This document shows, piece after piece, positions 43,741-55,408 of a stretch of 64,000 nucleotides of DNA (position 1 is its first letter; each line of letters opens with the position of its first letter). The DNA comes from Lepus europaeus (Eukaryota; Chordata; Mammalia; Lagomorpha; Leporidae), in contig NC_084834.1 in assembly GCF_033115175.1 (NCBI RefSeq), forward strand, positions 38,918,077-38,982,076. The letters are read 5' to 3'. The notes below the pieces were generated by a model, which worked only from the letters and a program-made list of their open reading frames with translations, was not told the origin of the DNA and ran no database searches. The translations under genes were made by a program, and so were the position numbers.

Positions 43741-43914
43741 AATGTAGAAAATACATCTGTTGGTATGCTCATGATTTTGCTGAATCTCCTGTTTCATGGA
43801 ACTGGAAGCCTTTCATCACCAAGGGGATTCAACACATTGTTTCAGACCAAGATTATGTTTCTAATGCTCACAGGGTGTGGATGAGTCATCTGGCACAAGT
43901 TGGTCACAACTCCT

Positions 43915-44015
43915 AGAGACAAACTCCTGGGCAAGTCATTAAATCCTCTGAGTCTCAGGTTCCTTATCTATAAAATAGATAGAATCATACCTTAGTCATT
44001 GAGGAAAATAAAAGA
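43915..44015 (-). repeat. MIR (antisense)
   Basis: 'gggcaagtcattaaatcctctgagtctcaggttccttatctataaaatagatag' is a clear antisense MIR core. Confidence 0.75.
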
Positions 44016-44077
44016 TAATAAAACTGACTCATAAAAATATTTTGCAAATATAACAAAATGTTGATTGAGAATCCAAG

Positions 44078-44345
44078 TGGAAGGGAACAGCCTAGCAGTT
44101 ACGATGTCCATGTGTCATATCAGAGTGTCTGCATTCCATGCTTGTCTCTAGCTTTTGACTTCGGCTCCCTGCTAATGCAGACCCCAGAAGGCAGTGGTGA
44201 CAGCTCAAATAATTGGGTTCCCACTACCCATGTGGGAGACCTGAATTGCATTTCCAGCTTCCAACTTTGACCCCTGCCCAGTTTCAGACATTGTGGGCAT
44301 TTGGAGAATGAACCAGCCTGTCAAGTAAATTTAAAAATAATAACA
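44078..44345 (+). mobile_element. CSINE (sense), old
   Basis: 'ggaagggaacagcctagcag' to 'gaatgaaccagcctgtcaagtaaattt'. Diverged head and short 3' end. Confidence 0.8.
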
Positions 44346-44365
44346 TTTTTTAAAAAAAGAATCCA

Positions 44366-44680
44366 GGGGCTGGTGCTGTGGCACAGCGGGTAGACACTGC
44401 CTGCAGTACCAGCATCCCGTTTGTGTCCCAGCTGCTCCACTTCCAATCCAGCTCTCTGCTGTGGCCTGGGAAGTAGAAGCAGTGGAAGATGGCCCAAGTC
44501 CTTGGGACCCTGCACAGGAGTGGGAGACCCGGAAGAAACTCCTGGCTCCTGGCTTTGGATCAGCACAGCTCAGGCCATTGAGGCCAATTGGGAAGTGAAT
44601 CAGCGGATGGAAGACCTCTCTCTCTGCCTCTCCTCTCTCTCTGTGTAACTCTGACTTACAAATAAATAAATCAATCTTAA
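44366..44680 (+). mobile_element. CSINE (sense) with 14-bp TSD
   Basis: Flanked by AAAAAAAGAATCCA at 44352-44365 and 44681-44694. Head 'ggggctggtgctgtggcaca'. Confidence 0.95.
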
Positions 44681-44797
44681 AAAAAAAGAATCCAAATGAT
44701 GGATATATGAGTGTTCACTTACAAATCTTTTTTTTTTTTTTACAAATCTATTTTATTTTCCATACTCAAATATTTGTGGATATTCACAATAAAATAT

Positions 44798-45096
44798 TGG
44801 AGAGGGGGCAGCAATATGGGGTAGCTGGTAAAACTGCCACCTGAGATGCCAGCATTCCATATGTCCTGGTTCGGGTCCTAGGTGCTCCACCTCCTATCCA
44901 GCTCCCTGTGGAAGGCCTGGGGAAAGTAGCAGAGGATGGTCCAAGTGTTTGGGCCCCGGCGCCCACATGGGAGACCTGAATAAAGCTCCTGGCTCTTGGC
45001 TTCGGCCTGGCCCAGTGCTGGCTGTTGCAGATATCTGGGGAATAAACCAGCAAATGGAAGAGCTCTCTCTTTTCCTCTCTGTGTAACTCTGACCTT
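44798..45096 (+). mobile_element. CSINE (sense)
   Basis: 'ggagagggggcagcaatatgg' to 'ctctgtgtaactctgacc', followed by a T-run instead of the A-tail. Confidence 0.88.
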
Positions 45097-45109
45097 TTTT
45101 TTTTTTTTA

Positions 45110-45570
45110 GATTTACAAAGATTTATGAGTCAAAGACCAGAGCAGCATTGGAGTGGGGCTTCCAAGAGAGAAAAAATAACAGCACAGGGGTTTTTAAAGT
45201 ACAATTTCAAAGGAAAAAAAAAACACTTGACAAGCAGATTGGGATTCAGTTACCAGACAAAAACCCATTAAGAGACCTGATTTACAATTCCCCATCCTCT
45301 CTGGCCTGCTCAGGATAAAACAAAAGACTATCCTGAAGGGTGGGACAGGTAACTTGTTTTCACAATAAGCTGTGAGGTCAGAAAGAGCTCCTTTGCTGTT
45401 CTCATGGTAAATTTGGAGATTCTGAAGGAAGGAGGGCAGCCTGTTTGTTCTCGTTAAAGATAATATTTCTGGGGAAGGAAGCAAATATTTTATACCCCGA
45501 ATTCCATTGGGACTACCCTGACTACCTATTACCCCATCCGACTCCTCACATTCGCCCCTTAACACAATGT
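45110..45570 (-). mobile_element. LTR, unnamed family, copy A (antisense)
   Basis: On the - strand reads '..cacccttcaggatag', 'aatgggtttttgtctgg', 'ctttaaaaacccc' (TATA-like), 'ggaagccccactcc', 'ggtctttgactcataaatc'. It shares these blocks in order with 60735-61050 (+) and 63640-64000 (-). Family not named. Confidence 0.6.
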
Positions 45571-45579
45571 ACCCTAACA

Positions 45580-47146
45580 TCTATTAGGGGGACTGGATGA
45601 TGATCACTCTGGCTGCTTCATGCTGAAAAGGGGCGTCTTCAGGAAAAGGAGTCAAGACGGGGCTCCAGCAGGAAACGGTGGCTTCTCTGCAGGAGGTGGC
45701 TTCTCCAGGGGATGCAGTGCCAGCTTTCAGAAACCGCTTCCTTCGGAGGTTTCATGTGCATGGGCCTAGAATTTTACTTTTTTAAGTCTAAAGAAAACAA
45801 ACCTAACAGTTTAAACTCACAGAATCTAGAATCACAGGATCTAAAACCGAGGACAGAGTCATTGTTAGAGGCCCTAAGAAAATTGTCTAAACCATGAGCA
45901 AATTTTTTTTCATTGAGACGCAAATAGAAACTGCCAGAAAGGGCTTGAAGATAATCAGATGGGCTTTAAGGCTTGCCAGTTTTGAGGCTCAGACCTATCT
46001 ATCTGTTTACATGGGGCACATCGTAAGGGAGGATTGACTGCCATTACCTAGCTGGCCTGGGAGGAGAGCTGGCTTGAAGAGAAGGTAGGTGGCATTTCTA
46101 AAAGGAAAACCGTTTTAGTTAATATACAGTTCTGCCTGCAATGCTGCTGACCCTACTTGGCCATCCCCTCAACACTAGTGGTTACTTTGGAAGCTGGGCC
46201 AAGTGAAGGGCTTTTCAGCTTAGAGTGAACAAGGTCTGTGGCTCTGACTGGGAGACCTTCAATTCCATGTCAAAACGATGACCACCTTATCTAGAAAATT
46301 TTAAGTCATTAGTAAAACTCTCTCCCTTTGGTTTAAAAAGGGAGGGTTTGCCTGTTTACTGTGCCCATGACAAAGTAGTCTAGCTGTGGAATCATAATTT
46401 AAGCTCTCATTTTAGCTATGCTACTATTACAGAAAAATGTTAGCCGTCCCTTTTATAAGGTCTAAAAATCAAATTGTACATCCTAGAGAGTCCGTCAGAA
46501 TAGAATTAGTTTCCCGTCTTGAAGAAAGTGGAGAAATGAGGGAACAAGTCAGGCTTCCCAGATGGCTTACTGACAATATCAAATAAAGACTGTTAATTAA
46601 TGACTTATGAAATCAGTTACAAAAAAGTCCAATGCCTTCTATAAATTCCAAGAGTACATATATTTGGAAACATCGCTTAAATATCTAACACAAGTATAAC
46701 TTGTTTGACCAGCAAACCTAAGTACAAACATGTCAACAAATTTAAAACATCTGGTACAGAGATTTAGGTCACACGGACCAAAAAGGTATCTTTAACTTAG
46801 CAGTTTGAAGTTGAGCAATATTTATATATAAGACAATTAAAATAGAGCTCTGAATAAATTTTCCCATGAAGACATACAATATGTGCACATGTGTAACATA
46901 ACATACATGACAGAACAATAAAGCAGCTTCAGTGATAGTTTCCTAAAATTTTTAGCTGTTTTTTTAAGTTACCATCAACCAATTCGAATTACTTTCTGTT
47001 CTTAGCAATCTGAAGTAACCATACTTTTTCTAAGTTGGAACCTGTGGTACATTATTGGCTTTATCTGCTTACAGAACTGTCCCAGAATATTAAATACAAT
47101 TCAGGACAAGGAGAAGGGGGTCCTTTAGGAATATAAGAGAGCAGAT
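45580..47146 (-). other. probable old ERV internal sequence, non-coding
   Basis: SINE-free 1.6 kb beside LTR copy A with no long open frame. Its position and composition suggest retroviral internal or leader remnant. This is inference and no gene motif is readable. Confidence 0.3.
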
Positions 47147-47199
47147 TTTTTTAAAAGATGTGTTTATTTATTTATAAGTCAGAGCTACGCAGAGAGGAG

Positions 47200-47259
<60 letters not shown>

Positions 47260-47503
47260 TTTCCATCCACTGGTTCACTCCCCAATTGGCCTCATTGACC
47301 AGAATTGCGCAGATCTGAAGCCAGGGGCCAGGAGCTTCTGGATCTCCCACACGGGTGCAGGGGTACAAGGACTTGGGCCATCTTCTACTGTTTTCCCGGG
47401 CCATAGCAGAGGGCTGCACTGGAAGAGACCAGAAGCAGCACCCATATGAGATGCTGGCACTCCAGACCAGGGCGTTAACCCACTGCGCCACAGTGCGGGC
47501 CCC
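47147..47503 (-). mobile_element. CSINE (antisense) with (GA)n expansion
   Basis: Tail 'aaaagatgtgtttatttattt' to head 'gcgccacagtgcgggcccc'. The GA-rich block expanded to about 27 units (47203-47258). Confidence 0.93.
47203..47258. repeat. (GA)n microsatellite inside CSINE
   Basis: Uninterrupted AG/GA run of over 50 bases. Probably polymorphic. Confidence 0.93.
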
Positions 47504-47765
47504 AACCCATAGCTCTTTACAAAGACTCAGCTGTTTTTAAACAATTAGAACTTAACAGAAACATTAAGAGAACACAATAGATTACTTTGACAGAACACAA
47601 AATCTATCTTTGGTCATCCCAAGAATTGTATATAAAAACTTAAATTAGTTAGCACATGGAATTATTCCACAACTGGGAACAATTTTAACAGAGTCAGAAT
47701 TAGGGAAGAGAAAATAGCTTACTGGAGCTGGCTAGAAAACTGACAGTCACCAATTAAACAAAACT
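47504..47765. other. AT-rich interval between CSINEs
   Basis: Unique or old ERV-derived sequence. No feature recognised. Confidence 0.4.
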
Positions 47766-47782
47766 ATTAAAAGGAGATGCTG

Positions 47783-48085
47783 GGGACGGCCCGTGGTGCA
47801 GTGGGTCAATCCTCCGCCTGCCGCACCGGCACCAGTTCTAGTCCCGGCTGCTCCTCTTCTGATCCAGCTCTCTGCTGTGCCCTGGGAAGGCATAGAAGAT
47901 GGCCAAAGTCTTTGGGCCCCTGCACCCTTGTAGGAGACTGGGAGGAGGCACCTGGCTCCTGGATTCAGATAGGCACAGCTCCAGCCATTGTGGCCATTTG
48001 GGGAGTGAACCAGAGGAGGGAAGACCTTTCTCTCTGTCTCTCCCTTTCACTGTCTGTAACTCTGCCTCTCAAAAACAAAAAACAG
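47783..48085 (+). mobile_element. CSINE (sense), outer member of a nested pair
   Basis: Head 'gggacggcccgtggtgcagtggg' to 'ctgcctctcaaaaacaaaaaac'. Its 17-bp TSD ATTAAAAGGAGATGCTG is at 47766-47782 and, beyond the next CSINE, at 48433-48449. Confidence 0.95.
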
Positions 48086-48363
48086 GCCGGCGCCGTGGCT
48101 TAACAGGCTAATCCTCCGCCTTGCGACGCCGGCACACCGGGTTCTAGTCCCGGTTGGGGTGCCGGATTCTGTCCCGGTTGCCCCTCTTCCAGGCCAGCTC
48201 TCTGCTGTGGCCCGGGAAGGCAGTGGAGGATGGCCCAAGTGCTTGGGCCCTGCACCCGCGTGGGAGACCAGGAGAAGCAACTGGCTCCTGGCTTCGGGTC
48301 AGCGAGATGCGCCGGCTGCAGCGGCCATTGGAGGGTGAACCAGCGGCAAAAAGGAAGACCTTT

Positions 48364-48394
<31 letters not shown>

Positions 48395-48432
48395 CACTCT
48401 GTCTGTCAAAACAAACAAACAAGCAAAAAACG
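48086..48432 (+). mobile_element. CSINE (sense), younger subfamily, nested in the tail of the previous CSINE
   Basis: 'aggccggcgccgtggcttaac' to an (AAAC)n tail. It lies between the outer CSINE and that CSINE's 3' TSD, so it inserted into the A-tail later. Confidence 0.95.
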
Positions 48433-48523
48433 ATTAAAAGGAGATGCTGCAGTTTTTAAACAGATTTTTAACACTATTTCAGAATATTTACTAACATATA
48501 TGCATTGCAAAAACTTCATTGCT

Positions 48524-48862
48524 GGGCCGGCACCGTGGCTCACTTGGCTAATCCTCCGCCTACGGTGCTGGAATCCCATATGGGTGCTGGGTTCTATTCC
48601 CGGATGCTCCTCTTCCAGTCCAGCTCTCTGCTGTGGCCTAGGAGGGCAGTGGAGGATGGCCCAACTGCTTGGGTGCCTGCACCCGTGTGGGAGACCAGGA
48701 AGAACTACCTGGCTTCTGGCTTCAGATTGGCGTAGCTCCGGCCATAGCAGCCATTTGGGGGGTGAACTAAAGGGAAGGAAGACCTCTCTTTCTGTCTCTC
48801 CCTCTCACTGTCTGTAACTCTACCTCTCAAATAAGTAAATAAAAATCTTAAAAAAAAAAAAA
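48524..48862 (+). mobile_element. CSINE (sense)
   Basis: Head 'gggccggcaccgtggctcactt' to 'acctctcaaataagtaaataaaaatc'. Intermediate in type between older and younger copies. Confidence 0.92.
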
Positions 48863-48865
48863 CAA

Positions 48866-49230
48866 ACCCCTCATTGCTTTAGCAAAGGATCAGATTTTAG
48901 TTCCATGTCAAATAGACTAATAGGTTTTGCTTTCCATTTGCTGATTTCCTTGATTTACATTTTGAAATAGCCCTTTAGAAATTTCCAAATTAAGACAACA
49001 TTTTTAAAAATAAGATAACATCAAATTTCAAGCTTAGTTACTTCCAAGTGGTGTTGAACTATTTTCATATGGACAATTTATGAAAATATGTTAACAAGCC
49101 CAAATAGTTTTTCCATAGAGTATAAGGTCCTAAGAGTACCAAAGTTTACAATTAGACACATTTATCTCATTTGCATTAGCCAATTTACATTTAGCAATTA
49201 CAACTAGATGACTGAAGATGCTGATATTAT
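48866..49230. other. AT-rich interval, nothing recognised
   Basis: 365 bases of AT-rich sequence, possibly ERV-derived. Confidence 0.4.
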
Positions 49231-49245
49231 CTCATGCCTCTATTT

Positions 49246-49605
49246 TTTTTTTTATTTTTTTAAATTATTTTTTTCTTTTTGACAGGCAGAGTGGACAGTG
49301 AGAGAGAGAGACAGAAAGGTCTTCCTTTTTGCCATTGGTTCACCCTCCAATGGCCACCGCGGTAGGCGCGCTGCGACCAGTGCACCGCGCTGATCCGATG
49401 GCAGGAGCCAGGTGCTTATCCTGGTCTCCCATGGGGTGCAGGGCCCAAGCACTTGGGCCATCCTCCACTGCCTTCCCAGGCCACAGCAGAGAGCTGGCCT
49501 GGAAGAGGGGCAACCGGGACAGAATCCGGTGCCCAGACCGGGACTAGAACCTGGTGTGCCGGCGCCGCAAGGCGGAGGATTAGCCTAGTGAGCCGCGGCG
49601 CTGGC
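49246..49605 (-). mobile_element. CSINE (antisense), youngest type, perfect 15-bp TSD
   Basis: Flanked by CTCATGCCTCTATTT at 49231-49245 and 49606-49620. It carries the extra G+C-rich insert (accgcggtaggcgcgctgcg). Confidence 0.97.
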
Positions 49606-49817
49606 CTCATGCCTCTATTTGAATTAAGGTCAAAGTTACATTTATCTCAAATTCTACTCCTTTTTATAAAACTGTAGGTATAAATCAGTGACAGTAAATC
49701 ACAGATTGCAAAATCCACCTTAGGGGTGCTATAACAAGCATTGATTACTCATTGCTATCAGAAACCTGTTAAACCAATTTGTAAAACAAGTTTGGCAAGT
49801 TACAAAGCAATATTTTT

Positions 49818-50151
49818 TTTTTTTAAATTTTTGGACAGGCAGAGTGGACAGTGAGAGAGAGACAGAGAGAAAGGTCTTCCTTTTCCGTTGGTTCACCCTC
49901 CAATGGCCGCCGCGCTGCGGCCGGCGCACCGCGCTGTTCCGATGGCAGGAGCCAGGTGCTTCTCCTGGTCTCCCATGGGGTGCAGGGCCCAAGGACTTGG
50001 GCCATCCTCCACTGCACTCCCTGGCCACAGCAGAGAGCTGGCCTGGAAGGGGGGCAACCGGGACAGAATCCGACGCCCCGACCGGGACTAGAACCCGGTG
50101 TGCCGGCGCCGCAAGGCGGAGGATTAGCCTAGTGAGCCGCGGCGCCGGCCT
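49818..50151 (-). mobile_element. CSINE (antisense), youngest type, perfect 14-bp TSD
   Basis: Flanked by AAAGCAATATTTTT at 49804-49817 and 50152-50165. Head 'gtgagccgcggcgccggcc'. Confidence 0.97.
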
Positions 50152-50271
50152 AAAGCAATATTTTTAAAGGCAGTGATCTTCCTAGATTCAAAAGAGAGAA
50201 ATTTCTTTAAAACTGATGTTCAGTTACAATCGAACCAAATTCAATTTACCAAAGACATTATTTTAAATTCT

Positions 50272-50607
50272 TTTTTTTAAAGATTTATTTATTTATTTGA
50301 AAGTCAGTTACACAGAGAGAGGCAGAGAGAGAGAGAGAGAGAGAGAGAGGTCCTTTGTCTGATGTTTCACTCCCCAAATGGCCACAATGGCTGGAGCTGT
50401 GCTGATCCGAAGCCAGGAGCCAGGAGCCTCCACCTGGTCTCCCATGCGGGTGCAGGGGCCCAAGCACTTGGGCCATCTACTGCTTTTCCAGGCCACAGCA
50501 GAGAGCTGGACCAGAAGAGAAGCAGCAGGGACCAAAAACGGCACCCATATGGGATACCGGCGCTTCAGGCCAGGGCGTTAACCCACGGTGCCACAGTGCC
50601 GGCCCCA
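50272..50607 (-). mobile_element. CSINE (antisense), older type with 17-bp TSD
   Basis: Flanked by ACATTATTTTAAATTCT (50255-50271) and ACATCATTTTAAATTCT (50608-50624), one mismatch. Confidence 0.96.
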
Positions 50608-50799
50608 ACATCATTTTAAATTCTAACTGAATTTGAGTCTAGTTTTCCTTTTACTCAAAGAAAAAAGCACTTAGGCCATTAATGCCTAGGTCTGACTTTC
50701 AAAAAAAATAAATCTTTATAGAAAAATTGGTAAAAAAAAAAACTACTTTGAAAAATGAAAAGTTCAACTATAAATTGCCATTATTAAAAGGGATTCTAA

Positions 50800-51145
50800 G
50801 GGAGCAGGTATTGTGGCATAGCAAATTAAGCCTCCGCCTGATATGCCAGCATCTCAAATGGGCACCGGTTCATTCCAAGCTGCTCCACTTCCCACCCAAT
50901 TCCCTGCTCATGTGCCTGGGAAAAGCAGTGGAAGATGGCCCAAGTGCTTGGGTGGCTGCCACCCATGTGGATCCAGGATGAAGCTCTTGGAACCTGGCTT
51001 CAGACTGGCTCTTGCAATCACTTGGGGATTGAACCAGTGGTTGGAAGAAATCTCTCTCTCTCTCTCTTTCTGTGTGTGTCTTTCCCTCTCTCTGTAACTC
51101 TGTCTTTCAATACTTATTTCAAATAAATAAAAACCTTTAAAAAAA
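50800..51145 (+). mobile_element. CSINE (sense)
   Basis: 'gggagcaggtattgtggcatag' to 'ttcaaataaataaaaacc'. Confidence 0.9.
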
Positions 51146-51184
51146 GCTCTCAGAAAAATACAATTCAAAAAAAGGGGAGATTCA

Positions 51185-51790
51185 AAGAGCCTAATACCTG
51201 TGTTAGGTAGCAAGTCAGAAATTGAGCTTATGTGTGTGTGTGAGAAAGCCCTGAAGGGCAGCACCTACTGCAGAAGCTCCAGATTCCCAGCATCTTGCAT
51301 TTCAAATTCCTGCCCAGACCCTGAGAACCTCCCAGGCAGTCTCAGCCCTTCCCCCAAGGAAAGCTCCCAGGAGGATTCTCTCAGGACCAAACGGGTGACC
51401 TGACCTAATAACATGGGGCAATAAAGCCTTCACAGATGCCCTAAGGGAAGCCCCTCTGCTCTGCCCGGCTGCCCAGTGCCAGCAAATCTGGGGAGGACCT
51501 TAAAAACCTAGGGAGTCCAAACAGACTGGTGGTCAGCCCTCTGCCTCTCAGCTGAGCCTCCCACCTAGCCTGCCCAGGTGTATTTTCTCCACTCAACCAT
51601 GTAACCTCACTCTCCCCCAGTCCAAGTGTCTGGGCGCTCTCTCTATCCCTTCTGTCCTGACCTGACGGATACCCTATCCCCAAAAAAGCCTTATCACTGG
51701 GGTTCTCTATCTCAAGCCTGAATTCTTTCTTGCATGAAGAACCCCAGGGCTTCCACCGGCCTTTCCTCCAGTGACACCTGGAAAATGGAG
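51185..51790 (+). mobile_element. probable ERV1-type LTR
   Basis: GC-rich block with 'ggggcaataaagccttc', 'tgtaacctcactctcccccagtcc', and 'gaattctttcttgcatgaagaacccc', which resembles the R-U5 end of class I LTRs. No coding region attached. Confidence 0.4.
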
Positions 51791-51864
51791 CAATCAGTAA
51801 TATTTTTATAATGTATTACATATTGTATACTTTCAGCAATCAGAAAAACTGAAATTAAAATTTA

Positions 51865-52460
51865 CTTAAAAATTCATTGAGTCAACATTTGTTGAGTACT
51901 TATTACATGCCAGGTTCTGTATTAGGGCGTACAAAAACGGAGTAAATGAAATCTAATCACAGTTCAGTGGATGAGACATTGTGTAAACATGGAAACTTGT
52001 AATTATCTGATCATGAATATAGACTCCTGATATAGACAAGCTATTGTGGAAATTAAACAGAAAAAGATAGCTCATTTCCTGGAGAAGTCAGGAGGTTTTG
52101 AACAAAGTGACTCCCAAGTGGAAAGGGAGCAGGGAGGATGTCCGTGGAGAACAGTGAAGCCGAGAAAGGAGGCCTGTTCCAGGAACCCACCAGTACTGCT
52201 TTCTGATAAGGCTTGAGCACAGGGTGCCCAGAGGGAGTGGCAGGAAGTGAGGTGGAAGCTGTGAGCAAGAGCTGAAGTGTGAAGGGTTTTGAGAGGAGTT
52301 TGGACTTTATCCTGCAGTGCCGGGGACCCACTGCAAAGCCAAGCAGAGAGGGTTGCATTTCGGAGAGATCACCCTCTAAGCACTGTGGATGGTGAATCAG
52401 AGATGGGGAAGAGTAAGAGCAGTGCAGATGAGGAAGCCTGGAGTTCAGAAGCCCTGGGGG
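51865..52460 (+). repeat. ancient interspersed repeat, copy 2
   Basis: 'aacatttgttgagtacttattacatgccagg', 'gaggcctgttccagg', 'ttttgagaggagtttggactttatcctgc', 'agagatcaccctc' follow the same order as the family seen at 19095-20210. Confidence 0.5.
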
Positions 52461-52494
52461 AGGGGCGGGGCACATAGACTTGTTTTTAAAAAAT

Positions 52495-52560
52495 ACTCTG
52501 CAGGTGATTCTGATGCACTTCCCTCTTCCTCCTTCAATGCCAGCTCCCATACACAGAACC
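52495..52560. repeat. MER5-like scrap
   Basis: 'actctgcaggtgattctgatgca' resembles one arm of MER5A. Very short. Confidence 0.3.
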
Positions 52561-52607
52561 TGGGGCGGGGGTGATGGTGGAGAGGAGAGGATTTAAGACC
52601 TATGAAA

Positions 52608-52860
52608 GTGGGTGGGCATTTGGGGCTCGGCTAAGTCTTTGCTTAGGCTACCCATATCCTAAGCCTCTCTCCAGGTCTGGCTGCTCTGCTTCTGATACAG
52701 CTTCCGGCTAATGTACACCCTGGGAGGCAGCAGATGATGGCTTAAGCATGTGGTCCCCTGATACTCATGTGGGAGACTTGGTCCTGGCACAACCCTGACT
52801 GTCGAAGACACTTGGGAAATGAACTAGTAAATGATTAACTCTCTCTCTTTCTCAAAAGAA
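52608..52860 (+). mobile_element. CSINE (sense), old
   Basis: 'ggtgggcatttggggctcgg' through 'gcagcagatgatggcttaag' to 'ctctctttctcaaaag'. Confidence 0.78.
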
Positions 52861-52985
52861 AAAAATAAAAGAACTACAAAGGACACAAAAACCACAGGGT
52901 TGAATGGCAGATTGAATCAGAGGATGGAATCTAGGTATGTTTGAGTGGTAGATTGTGGAAGTGCTATGACTAAATATGATTTGGT

Positions 52986-53329
52986 GGCCGGCGCCGTGGC
53001 TCAACAGGCTAATCCTCCGCCTTGCGGCGCCGGCACACCAGGTTCTAGTCCCGGTCGGGGCACCAATCCTGTCCCGGTTGCCCCTCTTCCAGGCCAGCTC
53101 TCTGCTGTGGCCAGGGAGTGCAGTGGAGGATGGCCCAAGTGCTTGGGCTCTGCACCCCATGGGAGACCAGGATAAGCACCTGGCTCCTGCCATCGGATCA
53201 GTGCGGTGCACCGGCCGCAGCGCGCCTACCGCGGCGGCCATTGGAGGGTGAACCAACGGCAAAAGGAAGACCTTTCTCTCTGTCTCTCTCTCACTGTCCA
53301 CTCTGACTGTAAAATATATATATATATAT
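52986..53329 (+). mobile_element. CSINE (sense), youngest type, 12-bp TSD, in MaLR 5' LTR
   Basis: Flanked by ATATGATTTGGT at 52974-52985 and 53330-53341. Includes the insert 'gcgcgcctaccgcggcgg' and an (AT)n tail. Confidence 0.96.
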
Positions 53330-53333
53330 ATAT
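53313..53333. repeat. (AT)n microsatellite
   Basis: About ten TA units at the CSINE tail, merging into the TSD. Confidence 0.85.
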
Positions 53334-53521
53334 GATTTGGTTTCCAAACTCATGCAAAGTCATCAATTAGTGGTACCAAAAGGGTAAAAACAACTCAGTT
53401 ATGGTGTTTAGGAGGTGAGGCTCAGTGAGAGATCCTTAGGTTGTTGGGGGTGTGCCCTCTTGCAAGAGGGTTATAATAAAAGCCTCAGGCTGTTTCTCTG
53501 CTCTCTGTCTCTCTCTCTCTT

Positions 53522-53839
53522 TTTTCTTTTTAAAGATGCATTTATTTATTTGAAAGGCAGAGTTAAAGAGAGAGAAACAGAGACAGAGATAAACTTCATC
53601 CACTGGCTCACTCCCCAAATGGCCACAATGGCTGGGGCTGGGCCAGGAACCAGAAAATTCCTCCAGATCTTTCAGGTAGGCGCAGGGGCCCAGGGATTTG
53701 GGCCATCCTGTGCTGCCTTCCCAGGTGCACTAGCAGGGAGCTGGATTGGAAGTGGGGCAGCCTGGTCTTGAACCAATGCCCATTTGGGATGCTGGTATTG
53801 TAGACAGTGGCTTAACCCACTGAGCCACAGTGCCAGCCC
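53522..53839 (-). mobile_element. CSINE (antisense), in MaLR 5' LTR
   Basis: 'tttttaaagatgcatttatttatttgaaagg' to 'gagccacagtgccagccc'. LTR sequence continues on both sides. Confidence 0.93.
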
Positions 53840-54589
53840 TGCTGTGTCTCTTGCTTGTGTTGTGTACCACTCTGCCAGGAAGAACAACACCACCAGAGGC
53901 TGAACCAATGGGCCCCCTGATCTTGGACTGTGAGCCTCCAAAACTGTGAGCCCAAATAAATTTAATTTCTTTACAAGTTAATCTGCCTTGGGTATTTTGT
54001 CATAGAAACAAGAAGCTGACTAATAAAGCAAATTTGTATCAAAGAGTAGGGTCATTACTATAACAATATCTGAAGAGTGTGGAGGAATCTTTGGAATTAG
54101 TTTACTGAGTAAGCTTGGCAGAGTTTGGAGGCACAAGCCAGATAAAGCTTCACATACTGTGAGTGGAGCCTTAAAGGCCATTCTGGTGAAGGTACCAAAG
54201 ACCAGAATGCTGGTAGAAATGTGGACAGTAAAGTCCATGCTGATGAGGTTTCAGATGGAAATGTGGACAATTTTTTTTTTTTAAATTGGACTAAAGGCCA
54301 ATTTATTTAGGGATGGAGAACCTGACTGTATTTGTGTTCAATGCCTAGGACTTTATGGAAAGCTGAAGTTGAAGGTAATGAGCTGGTTTATTTGGCTAAG
54401 GGGGTCCACATCACAGCAACCTTGGAAAGCTGCAGACACCTGCGTGCAGTCCCAGAGAACAGCCACGTGGGCAGTGACCAGCAAAGCCATGGAAGCAGGG
54501 CTGCCCAAGCCCCTGAAAACCAACCCCTCACCAGAGTTCCCAGGATGCTGGAGTTGGAGCTTCGGGATTTAATATTTGCCCTGATGGCT

Positions 54590-54950
54590 TTTTTTTTTTT
54601 ATTATTATTCTTTTTTTTTTTTTTTGACAGGCAGAGTGGACAGTAGAGGGAGACAGAGAGAAAGGTCTTCCTTTTGCCGTTGGTTCACCCTCCAATGGCC
54701 GCCGCGGTAGGCGCTCTGCGGCCGGCGCACCGCGCTGATCCGATGGCAGGAGCCAGGTGCCTATCCTGGTCTCCCATGGGGTGCAGGGCCCAAGGACCTG
54801 GGCCATCCTCCACTGCACTCCTTGGCCACAGCAGAGAGCTGGCCTGGAAGAGGGGCAACCGGGACAGAATCGGTGCCCCGGCCGGGACTAGAACCCGGTG
54901 TGCCGGCGCCGCAAGGCGGAGGATTAGCCTGTTAAGCCACGGCGCCGGCC
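54590..54950 (-). mobile_element. CSINE (antisense), youngest type, in MaLR internal region
   Basis: 'ttttttgacaggcagagtgg' to 'ttaagccacggcgccggcc', with the insert 'gccgccgcggtaggcgctctgcgg'. Confidence 0.95.
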
Positions 54951-55408
54951 TTGGTTTTGCTTTGGGATGCTTTTTTTTACTTCCCCTTTTTGGGATGGGA
55001 ATACATATCCTGTGCCTGTCCCACCACTGTTCAGAAGTGTGTCACTTAGATTTTTACAGGCTCACAGCTGGAGGAGTTTGTCTGGAGTCTTAGATGAGTC
55101 TTTGGACTTTTGAATTAATATTGATCTGAGTTAAGACTTTGGAACTATTGGAGATGGAATGATTCTATGTTGTGTATGAGGAGGACATGAGTTTTAGGGG
55201 CCAGGGAGAGAGTGCTAGGGTTTGAATATGATTTGGCACCCGAACTCATGTAGACATTTATAACCCAAAGTCATAAGTTAATGCTTATAAGAGGGTAGAA
55301 ACATAATCCAGTTATGGTGTTTAGAAGGTAAGGTCTAGAGGAATATCCATAAGTCTGAGGGTGTGCCCTCAAAAGCTGTTTTTTTTTTTCTTTTAATATT
55401 TATTTATT

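Larger units (their letters stand above)
52960..55380 (+). mobile_element. MaLR provirus (LTR-internal-LTR), broken by four CSINEs
   Basis: 5' LTR about 52960-54028, internal 54029-55200, 3' LTR start 55203-55380. Marks of the ERVL-MaLR group: 'tgatttgg..actcatg', 'cagttatggtgtttaggaggt', 'ttggactgtgagcctccaaaactgtgagcccaaataaa', and before the 3' LTR 'gttaagactttggaactattggagatgg'. No coding capacity, as is normal for this non-autonomous group. CSINEs sit at 52986, 53522, 54590 and 55409. Confidence 0.88.
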
